A stretch of DNA of 64,000 nt from Paenibacillus guangzhouensis. Lineage in GTDB: Bacteria > Bacillota > Bacilli > Paenibacillales > Paenibacillaceae. The stretch is from positions 4,892,501 to 4,956,500 of the forward strand of contig NZ_CP045293.1 of the NCBI RefSeq assembly GCF_009363075.1, read 5' to 3'. The translations under genes and the position numbers were made by a program. Below, one piece after another: positions 7,543 to 18,377 of the stretch. The stretch's first letter is position 1, and every line of letters begins with the position of its first letter. Below the pieces are notes generated by a model, which did not search any database, had not been told where the DNA came from, and saw only the letters and a list, made by a program, of their open reading frames with translations.

Positions 7543-9291
7543 ATGATGTTGCTAGAAGCGATTTACCACCGGCCCAAGCAAAACTGGGCATACGCCTATG
7601 ATCATAAAACGATTCATTTGCGTATCCGCACCAAACGTAATGATGTAGACCGCGCCGAAGTCGTCTATGGCGATAAATATTTGCCTTGGGATCAAATGAT
7701 GACGAAGGATATGCGCATTGTCGGTCATGATGAGTTGTTCGACTATTGGCAGGTTGAAGTGCAGCCGACGTATCGTCGTCTTAGCTACGGCTTCAAACTG
7801 CATCAAGGCAAAGAAACGATCTGGTTGACCGAACGCCTTCTTGGCGAACAAGCCCCTACTGGGCATCTTGGGAATTTCGAATTCCCATTCCTTAATCCCG
7901 TCGATGTATTCACACCTCCAGCTTGGGTGAAGGATGCCGTCTTCTATCAAATCTTCCCAGAACGGTTCGCGAACGGCGACCCTTCCAATGATCCAGAGGG
8001 TGTAGAGCCGTGGGGCGGCAAGCCGACACCAAGCAACTTCTTCGGCGGTGATCTGCAAGGCGTCATCGATCATCTGGATTACATTCAGAAGCTCGGCATC
8101 AATGCGATTTACTTCACGCCGGTCTTCGAGGCAACAACGAACCATAAGTACGATACGCAAGATTACATGAAAGTCGACCCTCATTTCGGCACGAATGAGA
8201 CATTGAAAGAGCTCGTGAAGCACTGCCATACGCGTGGTATTCGAGTCTTGCTCGATGCGGTCTTTAACCACAGCGGACGCACATTCGCTCCATTCCTGGA
8301 TGTGGTGGAAAAAGGTGCAGATTCCCCTTATGCAGACTGGTTCTACGTACGAGAATATCCATTAACAGTCGTGAACGGTGTACCAACGTATGAGACATTC
8401 GCATTTGAACCGAAGATGCCGAAACTCAATACCGAGCATCCGGAAGTGAAGAAGTATCTGCTCGATGTCGCTAAGTATTGGATCGAAGAAGTTGGGATTG
8501 ATGGATGGCGCTTGGATGTAGCCAATGAGGTGGACCATGCCTTCTGGCGAGAGTTCCGTAAGGTCGTGAAGAGCGTCAATCCGGAAGCGTATATCTTAGG
8601 AGAATTGTTCCACGAAGGGATGATGTGGCTGCAAGGTGATCAATTCGATGCGCTGATGAACTACCCGTTTACAGGCGCAGTCCTCGACTTCTTCGTGAAC
8701 GAAAGCACGGATGGCGCACAGTTCGCCGGCAAAATGTACGGGCAACTGTTCCGTTACCCTCATCAGGCGAATGAAGTGACATTCAACTTGCTCGACAGCC
8801 ACGATACAGAACGTTTATTGACTTTATGTAAGGGCGATATCCGGAAAATGAAGCTCGCGGCCCTCTTCCAATTCACGTTCCTCGGTACGCCATGTATCTA
8901 TTATGGGGATGAGATTGGTTTAACAGGTACGCATGATCCGGACTGCCGCAAATGCATGCCTTGGGATGAGGCCGAATACGATATGGACTTGCTCGGATTC
9001 TACCAGCGTACAATTGCACTCCGTCATCAATACAGTGCACTTCGCAGTGGGGAATTCCGCTTCCTCTATGCCAAAGAAGGCGACTCGCGCATTGCGTATG
9101 AGCGCCGGGATGCAGATGCGACATTCGCGATCCTCATGAGTGTAGGCAAACGTGCGCGTACCATGACACTCGCGCTTCCAGCCGGTGAATGGCAGGATGA
9201 AGTGACTGGGGAACGATACACGTCGACAGGCAAGAATATGAAGTTCTCGCTCGCTGTCTATGGCGCATTGGTGTTACGAAAGATCGATTAA
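7543..9291 (+). CDS. Neopullulanase/cyclomaltodextrinase (GH13 subfamily 20 type)
   Basis: A 582-residue protein without signal peptide. Residues 1-125 resemble the N-terminal CBM34 domain of neopullulanases, cyclomaltodextrinases and maltogenic amylases. The barrel begins near WVKDAVFYQIFPERFANGD (128-146). Catalytic regions are DAVFNHSG (238-245), GWRLDVANEVDH with nucleophile Asp325, ILGELFHEG with acid/base Glu354 and LLDSHDTERLL with Asp421. It is predicted to hydrolyse cyclodextrins, pullulan-type and linear maltodextrins in the cytosol after import. AAGGAG precedes the start; ATG at 7546 is an equally plausible start. It ends just before a strong bidirectional terminator. Confidence 0.92.
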   Translation: MMLLEAIYHRPKQNWAYAYDHKTIHLRIRTKRNDVDRAEVVYGDKYLPWDQMMTKDMRIVGHDELFDYWQVEVQPTYRRLSYGFKLHQGKETIWLTERLLGEQAPTGHLGNFEFPFLNPVDVFTPPAWVKDAVFYQIFPERFANGDPSNDPEGVEPWGGKPTPSNFFGGDLQGVIDHLDYIQKLGINAIYFTPVFEATTNHKYDTQDYMKVDPHFGTNETLKELVKHCHTRGIRVLLDAVFNHSGRTFAPFLDVVEKGADSPYADWFYVREYPLTVVNGVPTYETFAFEPKMPKLNTEHPEVKKYLLDVAKYWIEEVGIDGWRLDVANEVDHAFWREFRKVVKSVNPEAYILGELFHEGMMWLQGDQFDALMNYPFTGAVLDFFVNESTDGAQFAGKMYGQLFRYPHQANEVTFNLLDSHDTERLLTLCKGDIRKMKLAALFQFTFLGTPCIYYGDEIGLTGTHDPDCRKCMPWDEAEYDMDLLGFYQRTIALRHQYSALRSGEFRFLYAKEGDSRIAYERRDADATFAILMSVGKRARTMTLALPAGEWQDEVTGERYTSTGKNMKFSLAVYGALVLRKID

Positions 9292-9293
9292 AT

Positions 9294-9355
9294 AAAAGCC
9301 CACGGGCCGATCCAAGCATAGAATGTCTATGCTGTGGAAAGGCTCGTGGGCTTTT
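9294..9355. terminator. Bidirectional terminator between the mal operon and ligA
   Basis: AAAAGCCCACGGGCC pairs with GGCTCGTGGGCTTTT around a second inner stem (GCATAG / CTATGC). A/T tracts on both sides let it serve the convergent neopullulanase and ligA transcripts. Confidence 0.88.
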
Positions 9356-9371
9356 CGGTCATGCGAGTGAT

Positions 9372-11579
<2,208 letters not shown>

Positions 11580-11672
11580 TCACAAAGGCGGACGCTACGC
11601 TCCTACCGTTCGAGCATTCCTCTTCGCTCTCAGGCCGCTGACTTCCTCCATTCTTACGCCAACTTATCTTAT

Positions 11673-14036
11673 TTATACTTTCGTTATAGGAGCAAATCCT
11701 GCAAGCAGACGCTTCACGCCGACCGGTGCCGGGAACGCGATCTGCAGCTCCATATCATTACCTGTTCCTTTGATCGCCACGATGACCCCTGTACCCCATT
11801 TGCCATGTGCGACTTTATCACCCGTCTGGAAGTTCTGCGCTCCACCTGTCCCGGTTGATGCAGCACTTGCTGTCGCCTTCGCTGCGTCCATGGAGGAAGT
11901 TACAGTTACGCGGCCGCTTGTACTTGTAACCCCGCCGCTGCGCTGACCAAATCCGCCTGCACTCGTTCCGTTACCGCCTAACCCTCCGCCGGATCGATTA
12001 CCGAACCCGCTGCCACCCCGGCTGCCAAGTCCTGTTCCAAAGGTGGATACGTCCCGTCCGAACCGATCCCTCGACATCGAGGATGCATTCGATTCTTTAA
12101 GTTCGTCCGGAATTTCATTGAGAAATCTGGACGGCGCATTGCTCGTCGTCCGACCGAACAAGGTACGCATCCGTGCGCTGGTCAAGAAAAGTTGCTTCTC
12201 CGCCCGTGTAATTCCTACGTAAGCCAGTCTGCGCTCCTCTTCGAGCTCCTCGTTATCATTGAATGCACGGCTATGCGGGAAGACGCCTTCCTCAAGCCCG
12301 ATAATAAAGACGGTCGGGAACTCCAAGCCCTTCGCGCTATGCATCGTCATCAGAACAACGGCATCCTTCACTTCTTCCTCTTCATCATCACCGAGTGAAT
12401 CAATATCGGCGATCAACGCTAAGTCAGTCAGGAAGGCCACAAGGGACTTATCATCATTATTCTTCTCGAATTCTTGCGTGACAGACAGGAACTCGTCGAT
12501 ATTCTCCATACGTGCCCGGGATTCTAATGTGTTCTCCCGCTGCAGTTCCAGCTTGTACTCGGTCATCTCCAGTACTTTCTCCGTTAATTCGGTCACCGAA
12601 AGGAACTCTTGCATCCGGTTCAACTGCTCGATCATCGTGCGGAAATCCCGTAAGGTTCCTTTGGTGCGTACCGCGATGTCCACATCATCCATATTTTCAA
12701 TGGTATCGTAGATGGACAGATCCTTAGATGCCGCCGCTACATCAAGCTTCGCCAGCGTCGTATCGCCAATCCCACGCTTTGGCACATTGATAATCCGATT
12801 CAAGCTGATATCATCGCTTGGGTTCGAGATGAGTCTGAGGTACGCGAGAATGTCCTTAATCTCTTTACGATCATAGAACTTCGTACCGCCGACGATCTGA
12901 TAGGGAATGTCGGATTTGATCAGAATTTCCTCGATCACCCGGGATTGGGCATTCGTCCGATAGAGAATCGCATGGTTCTGGTATTGCTTGCCTTGATCAT
13001 AGTTTTTCTTAATTTCACGCGTAATAAAATATCCTTCGTCATGCTCTGAATCCGCATTGTAATGCGTAATCTTCGCGCCTTCGCCTTGGCTCGTCCAGAG
13101 CTTCTTCGGCTTACGGCCGGTATTGTTGCCGATCACTTCGTTCGCCGCGTTCAGAATATTCGCTGTAGAGCGGTAATTCTGCTCGAGAAGAATCGATTGT
13201 GCATTCGGATAATCTTCTTCAAAGTTCAGGATATTCGTAATATCCGCCCCACGCCAACGATAGATCGACTGATCGCTATCCCCTACGACACAAATATTAT
13301 GATGCGCATCCGCGAACATTTTACAGAGCATATATTGCGCACGGTTCGTATCTTGATACTCATCGACATGAATATATTTGAATTTCTTCTGATAGAAATC
13401 GAGCACTTCAGGCACTTCTTTGAACAATTGAATGGTCGTCATGATCAGATCATCGAAGTCGAGCGCATTGTTCGTGCGAAGTCTTTTCTGATACATGGTG
13501 TATACTTTGGCCACGATGCCTTCGAAATAATCCCCAATCTTCTGCTCGTACTGCTGCGGTGTAATCAATTCGTTCTTCGCGGTACTGATCATCGCTTGGA
13601 CGGCCTTCGGTTCGAATTTCTTCGTATCGACATTCAATTCCTTCATACAATTGCGGATAACCGAAAGTTGGTCTGTCGAATCAAGGATAGAGAAGTTCGA
13701 GGTGAAACCGATACGTTCAATGTCTTTGCGCAAAATACGCACGCACATCGAGTGGAACGTCGATACCCAAATATCGCGTCCATCGGGACCTACGAGCTTC
13801 GATACCCGCTCCTGCATCTCCCGGGCTGCCTTGTTCGTAAACGTAATTGCTAGAATAGCCCACGGCGGCGCCTTGCGCGTCGCAATTAAATAGGCGATCC
13901 GGTGCGTCAACACGCGGGTCTTACCACTCCCTGCGCCGGCCATAATGAGGAGTGGACCTTCGGTGGCTTCAACGGCCTTGCGCTGCTCCGGGTTAAGCCG
14001 GGCAACCGCATCATATATATTCATGGATTCATGCAT
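11673..14036 (-). CDS. pcrA: ATP-dependent DNA helicase PcrA
   Basis: An SF1A 3'-5' helicase of about 787 residues for repair and rolling-circle replication. Visible motifs: [25 protein letters not shown] with Walker A GAGSGKT, motif [27 protein letters not shown], and [14 protein letters not shown] late in the protein. The tail is Gly/Ser-rich, followed by a Tudor-like end ([21 protein letters not shown]). I chose ATG 14036 because GGAAGGAG lies about 10 bases upstream; ATG 14024 ([14 protein letters not shown]) is the other plausible start, while the GTG at 14060 lies on the ribosome site itself. It lies between pcrB and ligA on the same strand. Confidence 0.95.
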   Translation of the reverse strand: MHESMNIYDAVARLNPEQRKAVEATEGPLLIMAGAGSGKTRVLTHRIAYLIATRKAPPWAILAITFTNKAAREMQERVSKLVGPDGRDIWVSTFHSMCVRILRKDIERIGFTSNFSILDSTDQLSVIRNCMKELNVDTKKFEPKAVQAMISTAKNELITPQQYEQKIGDYFEGIVAKVYTMYQKRLRTNNALDFDDLIMTTIQLFKEVPEVLDFYQKKFKYIHVDEYQDTNRAQYMLCKMFADAHHNICVVGDSDQSIYRWRGADITNILNFEEDYPNAQSILLEQNYRSTANILNAANEVIGNNTGRKPKKLWTSQGEGAKITHYNADSEHDEGYFITREIKKNYDQGKQYQNHAILYRTNAQSRVIEEILIKSDIPYQIVGGTKFYDRKEIKDILAYLRLISNPSDDISLNRIINVPKRGIGDTTLAKLDVAAASKDLSIYDTIENMDDVDIAVRTKGTLRDFRTMIEQLNRMQEFLSVTELTEKVLEMTEYKLELQRENTLESRARMENIDEFLSVTQEFEKNNDDKSLVAFLTDLALIADIDSLGDDEEEEVKDAVVLMTMHSAKGLEFPTVFIIGLEEGVFPHSRAFNDNEELEEERRLAYVGITRAEKQLFLTSARMRTLFGRTTSNAPSRFLNEIPDELKESNASSMSRDRFGRDVSTFGTGLGSRGGSGFGNRSGGGLGGNGTSAGGFGQRSGGVTSTSGRVTVTSSMDAAKATASAASTGTGGAQNFQTGDKVAHGKWGTGVIVAIKGTGNDMELQIAFPAPVGVKRLLAGFAPITKV

Positions 14037-14069
14037 AGGGGGACATGCTCCTTCCTTCACATTCTATTC

Positions 14070-14762
14070 CTATACCGCTCTTACCGCTTGAACGGTAAGG
14101 AGGGCTTGTTCTAATTGATCATATAAAATATTGCCTACAACAATCGTATCGGCAGATGCCGCTGCATCGCGGGCCTGCTCCAGGTTCGTAATACCGCCGC
14201 CATAGATCAGCTGCGCTTGGTGAAGCTGCTGACGAACATGTCGAACGAGATCCATATCGCCGAACATACCGCTGTATTCGATATAAATAAAAGGCAGACG
14301 CATCAGCCGATCCGCCACTTGCGCGTAAGCAATAACATCAGATGCTGCTAGATTCGCATTCGCCTCGGAGACCTTCGCTGCCGTGGCTTCGCCATTCAGT
14401 ATAATATAGCCTTCCGCAAAAACAATCTCCCAAGGCAGCATACTGCCGAACTCTCGTACTGCGCGCTGCTGGTGCCCGATCAACCAATCGGGGTTGTTCG
14501 TATTCAACACCATCGGGATCAAATAATGGTCGAACCCAGGTACCGCCGCATCCGGATCGGACACTTCGAGTACGCATGGCACTTCGTATTGTCGGATTCG
14601 CGAGAGTAATTCTACCGTATTGTCGAACGTTACACCGGACGAACCACCTACCAGAATCGCGTCTGTTCCAGACATGCAGATCTTGTCCAGCGCCTCATCG
14701 CTAATGCTACGATCCGGATCCAATTTAAACATGTGCCTCCACGGCATGACTCGTTGTTCCAC
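14070..14762 (-). CDS. pcrB: Heptaprenylglyceryl phosphate synthase PcrB
   Basis: A 230-residue TIM-barrel prenyltransferase that joins heptaprenyl diphosphate to sn-glycerol 1-phosphate, the archaeal-type ether lipid made by Bacillales. Family features seen: HMFKLDPDR near the N-terminus, GTDAILVGGSSGVT (about 32-45), VPCVLEVSDPDAAVPGFDHYL, IEYSGMFGD, and IYGGGITNLEQA for the phosphate site. The start is GTG with GGAGG 7 bases upstream; the N-terminus aligns with B. subtilis PcrB from its start. It is first of pcrB-pcrA-ligA. Confidence 0.94.
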   Translation of the reverse strand: MEQRVMPWRHMFKLDPDRSISDEALDKICMSGTDAILVGGSSGVTFDNTVELLSRIRQYEVPCVLEVSDPDAAVPGFDHYLIPMVLNTNNPDWLIGHQQRAVREFGSMLPWEIVFAEGYIILNGEATAAKVSEANANLAASDVIAYAQVADRLMRLPFIYIEYSGMFGDMDLVRHVRQQLHQAQLIYGGGITNLEQARDAAASADTIVVGNILYDQLEQALLTVQAVRAV

Positions 14763-14807
14763 GGGAGTTCCTCCATCGAATGAAATGAATAATAGTCTAA
14801 CAGAATA

Positions 14808-14836
14808 AGTCTAAAGTACATAGGGGGTGGTGTCAA
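14808..14836 (-). promoter_or_regulatory. Predicted SigA promoter of pcrB-pcrA-ligA
   Basis: On the minus strand a perfect TTGACA (14831-14836) is followed after 17 bases by TAGACT (14808-14813). Transcription would start about 40 bases before the pcrB GTG. Confidence 0.7.
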
Positions 14837-14918
14837 TTTGCTGGGGATGATTACATGATTATTCACGAATGTATGTTCTCTAAAGTATAACATATCCCAG
14901 TGCTAACAGGGAACAAAG

Positions 14919-14958
14919 AAATAGACCGTTTACCTTCGGAAGGTTACGGTCTATTTTT
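14919..14958. terminator. Rho-independent terminator after the ECF transporter operon
   Basis: AAATAGACCGT pairs with ACGGTCTATTT around an inner ACCTT/AGGT stem, with A and T tracts on the two sides. It lies 26 bases after the ecfT stop (minus strand) and isolates it from the upstream region of pcrB. Confidence 0.85.
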
Positions 14959-14983
14959 CAGGAAATTACGTATGAAAGATGCC

Positions 14984-15811
14984 CTATAGTGGATACCAAA
15001 AACCTTTCAATACCGCGACCTTCAGTACGATCGACCCCACGATCAGCAAGACACTTAACATGCCCACGGTATAATCGATTGCACGAAGCTGCTCCATGGC
15101 GTACCATGTGCGTTTCTTATGCTTGCCGAAGCCGCGAAGCTCCATCGCATTCGTCACCACTTCGATACGCTGCAAGGAGGAGTACAACATCGGGAAAGCG
15201 ATGCTCGTCACGTTCTTCACGCGCTGAAGGAATGGCGCATCGCCTTTGCGGAATCCGAGACCGCGCATCTGCATCGAGTTCGTAATGCTGCGGAACTCCG
15301 CTTGAATGTCTGGAATATAGCGAAAGGCGATATTCACGGCATAGGCGATTTTGTACGGAATGCCGATCCGGCTCAAGCTGCTCGCGAAGCGACTAGGATG
15401 CGTCGTGAAAATAAATAACAAGCTTATAGGCAGCAGTGTTAAATATTTGGCCGTTAACGTCAGTACGTAGAAGATCGTCTCCAGATTGATTGTATTATAG
15501 CCAATGTTCAGAACCGGGGTGTTCGTCCCCGTCAATTCCGTGCCATATACCGGCGTGATCAGCAAGATAAAGGCGGTGTTGAAGACGTTGAAGACGATCA
15601 TCACCCAGAAAATAACGCGAATCTGCCGAAAAGGAATTTTCGCGGATAACAATAGAACCGTCCCGACAAGGAGCATTACGATAAATACCCGCAAATCCAG
15701 AAACATAAACGTTGCAATCGTCCATGCCGCGAAGAGCAGCATCTTAATACTGCCGTCCATCCGATGGAAGACCGAATTGCCGGGTGCATATAATGTCCCC
15801 ATCTTACTCAT
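14984..15811 (-). CDS. ecfT: ECF transporter transmembrane (T) component
   Basis: A 275-residue CbiQ/EcfT-family membrane protein with about five to six helices (MDGSIKMLLFAAWTIATFMF, VIFWVMIVFNVFNTAFILLI). The C-terminal half contains the coupling-helix segment with conserved Ala-Arg-Gly-like elements (MQMRGLGFRKGDAPFLQRV, AMELRGFGKHKKRTWYAM) that touches the ATPases. It couples ATP hydrolysis to toppling of the S component. It overlaps the end of the ATPase gene by 8 bases and is last of a three-gene operon. Confidence 0.92.
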   Translation of the reverse strand: MSKMGTLYAPGNSVFHRMDGSIKMLLFAAWTIATFMFLDLRVFIVMLLVGTVLLLSAKIPFRQIRVIFWVMIVFNVFNTAFILLITPVYGTELTGTNTPVLNIGYNTINLETIFYVLTLTAKYLTLLPISLLFIFTTHPSRFASSLSRIGIPYKIAYAVNIAFRYIPDIQAEFRSITNSMQMRGLGFRKGDAPFLQRVKNVTSIAFPMLYSSLQRIEVVTNAMELRGFGKHKKRTWYAMEQLRAIDYTVGMLSVLLIVGSIVLKVAVLKGFWYPL

Positions 15812-17501
15812 GATGCTTCACCTTTTTTTCATAATTGATAAAATGCTGCACGAATCCTTCGGCGGACGGCAATCCCATGGAGCGCGCCAGCAGCGAGAGC
15901 GACGTCTCTTTCAGATTCGCCCGTTCAATGACCTCGGTGTTCGTGAGCACGCTCGCCACGCGGTCGCTTGCGATGACTTCGCCTCCGGAGAGGACGACCG
16001 CACGGTCCGTATATTCCAATGCCAAATGCATATCATGCGTAATAAAAATAAACGATAGCCCCGTACGCGCCAGATCGGCGATAAACTCCATAAATTCGGT
16101 GTAATGCTTGTAGTCTTGGCCTGCCGTCGGCTCGTCCAGGATGATCAGCTTCGGTTCCATCGCAAGCACGGCCGCAATCGTCACCCGTTTCTTCTGACCA
16201 TAACTCAATGCAGAGATTGGCCAGTTACGATATGGATAGAGTCCGCAAATCCGCAGGACCTGCTCGACTTTCTGATCAACGATCTCTTTGGCGACGCCGC
16301 GAACCGTCAATCCAAGCGCCACTTCATCCCAGATCATATGCTGGGTGATCATCTGGTTGGGATTCTGCATGACATAACCGATCTGCTCGCCACGTTGGCG
16401 AATGCTCCAGTTCCGCATCTCCTGCCCGTTCAATCGAATGTCGCCCGAGGTCTGCCGTACGATCCCCATGATCAGATGGCTTAACGTCGATTTACCCGCT
16501 CCGTTGTTCCCGAGCAGCGCAACAACTTCTCCCTCGTGCACTTGGAAAGATACGCCGCGAATGACTTCTTGTCTGCTGTCGTAGGCGAACCGCACGTTCT
16601 GGACGTCGAGCAGCAGCTCACGCGCTGGTGGCGTTGATGGCTCTGCAGCTGTGGCATACCATGCCTTGAGGGCAGGCTCAAATTTCGCAATATGCTCATG
16701 GTTCACCTGCGTTAACTCGTCCGCTGCAGACAGCTCACAACCGGCGTATTTTAACGCTTCGATATATAAAGGCTCACGCAATCCATGCTTGCGCAGTACG
16801 TCAGAGGCTAAAATCTCGTCCGGCGTTCCGATCGCGCGGATTTCGCCTTCGCTCATAACCACGATCCGGTCGATCGGCTGCTCCAGCACATCTTCAATCC
16901 GATGCTCTATAATAATGACGGTCTTGTTCGTCTGACGATGGATGTCGTCGATCATTTTCATCGCTTGTTTGCCGCTGGCGGGGTCGAGATTCGCAAGCGG
17001 CTCGTCGAAGAGCAGGATATCGGCTTGCGTCGATAGAATGCCTGCGAGGGAGACACGCTGCTTCTGACCTCCGGAGAGATCATGCGGGCTCTGGTCGATG
17101 AACGACAGCATGTTCACGGTCTTGAGCGCACGCTCTACTTCCTGGATCATCTGCGCGCGCGGCACGCCGTTATTTTCGAATGAAAAAGCAACGTCTTCGC
17201 CCACGGACAAGCCGATGAATTGCCCATCGAGATCCTGCAGGATCGTCCCGACCGATTTACTAATTTCGAAAATACTCTGCCCTTTAGTTTCTTTGCCGTT
17301 AATCGTGAACGTTCCTTCAATCTTGCCTTCGTACGTAAAAGGAATCAGCCCATTGATACAATGGGCTAATGTCGACTTGCCGGAACCGCTCGGACCAGCA
17401 ATGAGTATTTTCTCGCCTGGCTTGATCGCTAGGTTGATATTGCGCAATGTCGGCTCAGACAGTTTCTGATATTGGAAGCTAAAATTCTGAAAAGATATCA
17501 T
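15804..17501 (-). CDS. ECF transporter fused double ATPase
   Basis: A 565-residue tandem ABC ATPase, equivalent to EcfA1 and EcfA2 in one chain. The first domain has Walker A GPSGSGKST (about residues 35-43), signature LSGGQKQRVSLAG and Walker B ILLFDEP. The second has GNNGAGKST, LSYGQKKRVTIAA and LIILDEP. Such duplicated ATPases (YkoD-like) serve dedicated group I ECF systems and not the shared group II modules. It lies between the S component and the T component genes, so it should power that S component only. Confidence 0.93.
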   Translation of the reverse strand: MISFQNFSFQYQKLSEPTLRNINLAIKPGEKILIAGPSGSGKSTLAHCINGLIPFTYEGKIEGTFTINGKETKGQSIFEISKSVGTILQDLDGQFIGLSVGEDVAFSFENNGVPRAQMIQEVERALKTVNMLSFIDQSPHDLSGGQKQRVSLAGILSTQADILLFDEPLANLDPASGKQAMKMIDDIHRQTNKTVIIIEHRIEDVLEQPIDRIVVMSEGEIRAIGTPDEILASDVLRKHGLREPLYIEALKYAGCELSAADELTQVNHEHIAKFEPALKAWYATAAEPSTPPARELLLDVQNVRFAYDSRQEVIRGVSFQVHEGEVVALLGNNGAGKSTLSHLIMGIVRQTSGDIRLNGQEMRNWSIRQRGEQIGYVMQNPNQMITQHMIWDEVALGLTVRGVAKEIVDQKVEQVLRICGLYPYRNWPISALSYGQKKRVTIAAVLAMEPKLIILDEPTAGQDYKHYTEFMEFIADLARTGLSFIFITHDMHLALEYTDRAVVLSGGEVIASDRVASVLTNTEVIERANLKETSLSLLARSMGLPSAEGFVQHFINYEKKVKHHE

Positions 17502-17510
17502 GCTGTACTC

Positions 17511-18077
17511 CTATTTCTCGATTGTCAGATTCGAACTCTTCTTATTCACACGCAAAATGGCAAGCACGATCGGGAGGCCAAGAACCGCTACCGTAGCGAT
17601 ATTCGCAAGAACGGCGCCCCAGAATTGGACAGCCATCTTATCCACCGGTTCACCCATAAGGAATACATCAAAAATGGTCGCTTCCCCAATCCCAACGATA
17701 CATCCCAGTACACCAAAAATTAAAATTTGATAGATATGCTTCTTTGTATATAAACCTGCTTTAACATTGAAGTCTTTGCTCATGAAAACAAATCCGCTAA
17801 ATAGTCCGATTAACGCCGAACCAATCGCCCAGCCCCACCATACAACACCGCCGGCAATCAAATCCGTAATAATGTGACCAATTAGACCAATCAATAAACC
17901 AACAATAGGACCGAATAACGCGCCAAAAATCGTTAGAAACGCAACAGCGGGCTTCACCCATGTCTGCGGTCCTACCGTAAATCCAAAAAATCCCAAAAAG
18001 CCATACAACGCTGCCCCGATCCCAATCGCAACGACAACGAGCGTGCTGAAATTAAAGATGGATTTCTTCTGATTCAT
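17511..18077 (-). CDS. ECF transporter substrate-specific (S) component, UPF0397 family
   Basis: A 188-residue membrane protein with about five to six helices. Family features: [60 protein letters not shown]. The resemblance is to UPF0397 proteins of Staphylococcus and lactic acid bacteria, which sit beside a duplicated ATPase as here. Databases often call the family a riboflavin-type S component, but the substrate is not settled by sequence, and no FMN or thiamine riboswitch precedes the gene. It is first of the operon behind a good promoter. Confidence 0.85.
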   Translation of the reverse strand: MNQKKSIFNFSTLVVVAIGIGAALYGFLGFFGFTVGPQTWVKPAVAFLTIFGALFGPIVGLLIGLIGHIITDLIAGGVVWWGWAIGSALIGLFSGFVFMSKDFNVKAGLYTKKHIYQILIFGVLGCIVGIGEATIFDVFLMGEPVDKMAVQFWGAVLANIATVAVLGLPIVLAILRVNKKSSNLTIEK

Positions 18078-18113
18078 TTAACCGAATTTCCCCTCTCACC
18101 TATTAATAAGGCT

Positions 18114-18142
18114 ATACTAAAGCAAAAGTCCCACGGTTTCAA
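18114..18142 (-). promoter_or_regulatory. Predicted SigA promoter of the ECF transporter operon
   Basis: On the minus strand TTGAAA (18137-18142), 17 bases, TAGTAT (18114-18119). The leader is only about 30 bases, too short for a riboswitch. Confidence 0.6.
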
Positions 18143-18201
18143 TAGGATTTTCCGAATATTGTCGAAATGATCGTATGAAATTGTTTGGAAATGCTCATTT
18201 A

Positions 18202-18327
18202 TTATTGAAAGAGCGCCCGAACGGTAAAAATGATGATGATCCAAAGGAGCAGGCTTAGTCCTCCGCCAATAAGCCACCCGCGTCCCGGATTTGTATATTC
18301 TTCGTCATGTGCGTCGTTTTGCGGCAT
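18202..18327 (-). CDS. 41-residue single-pass membrane protein
   Basis: ATG at 18327 with GAGGGGG 7 bases upstream opens a 41-codon frame ending in TAA. The product has an acidic, soluble N-terminus (MPQNDAHDEEYTNPGRGW) followed by one hydrophobic helix (LIGGGLSLLLWIIIIF, residues 19-34) and a short basic tail, giving an N-out or re-entrant single-pass topology. I do not recognise a family. It lies between the sugar-phosphate transferase and the ECF operon, and its ribosome site is inside the preceding hairpin. Its small size makes it easy for annotation to skip. Confidence 0.6.
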   Translation of the reverse strand: MPQNDAHDEEYTNPGRGWLIGGGLSLLLWIIIIFTVRALFQ

Positions 18328-18334
18328 AGAAAAA

Positions 18335-18366
18335 CCCCCTCTACTAGATCTCTCTAGTATCGGGAG
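18335..18366 (-). terminator. Terminator-like hairpin after the phosphoglycosyltransferase gene, containing a ribosome site
   Basis: On the minus strand CTCCCGATACTAGA pairs with TCTAGTAGAGGGGG (two-base internal loop, GAGA loop) and runs into TTTTT. It lies 12 bases after the upstream gene's stop. The GAGGGGG of the small membrane protein gene is the 3' arm, so the structure could both end transcription and mask translation. Confidence 0.6.
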
Positions 18367-18377
18367 TTTCGGATGCG

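Noticed and set aside
13062-13853. Plus-strand 263-codon frame across pcrA
   Set aside because: Runs antisense through conserved helicase motifs and lacks a ribosome site.
18078-18201. Riboswitch in front of the ECF S component
   Set aside because: The predicted promoter leaves a leader of only about 30 bases, and no FMN, TPP or SAM riboswitch core was visible.
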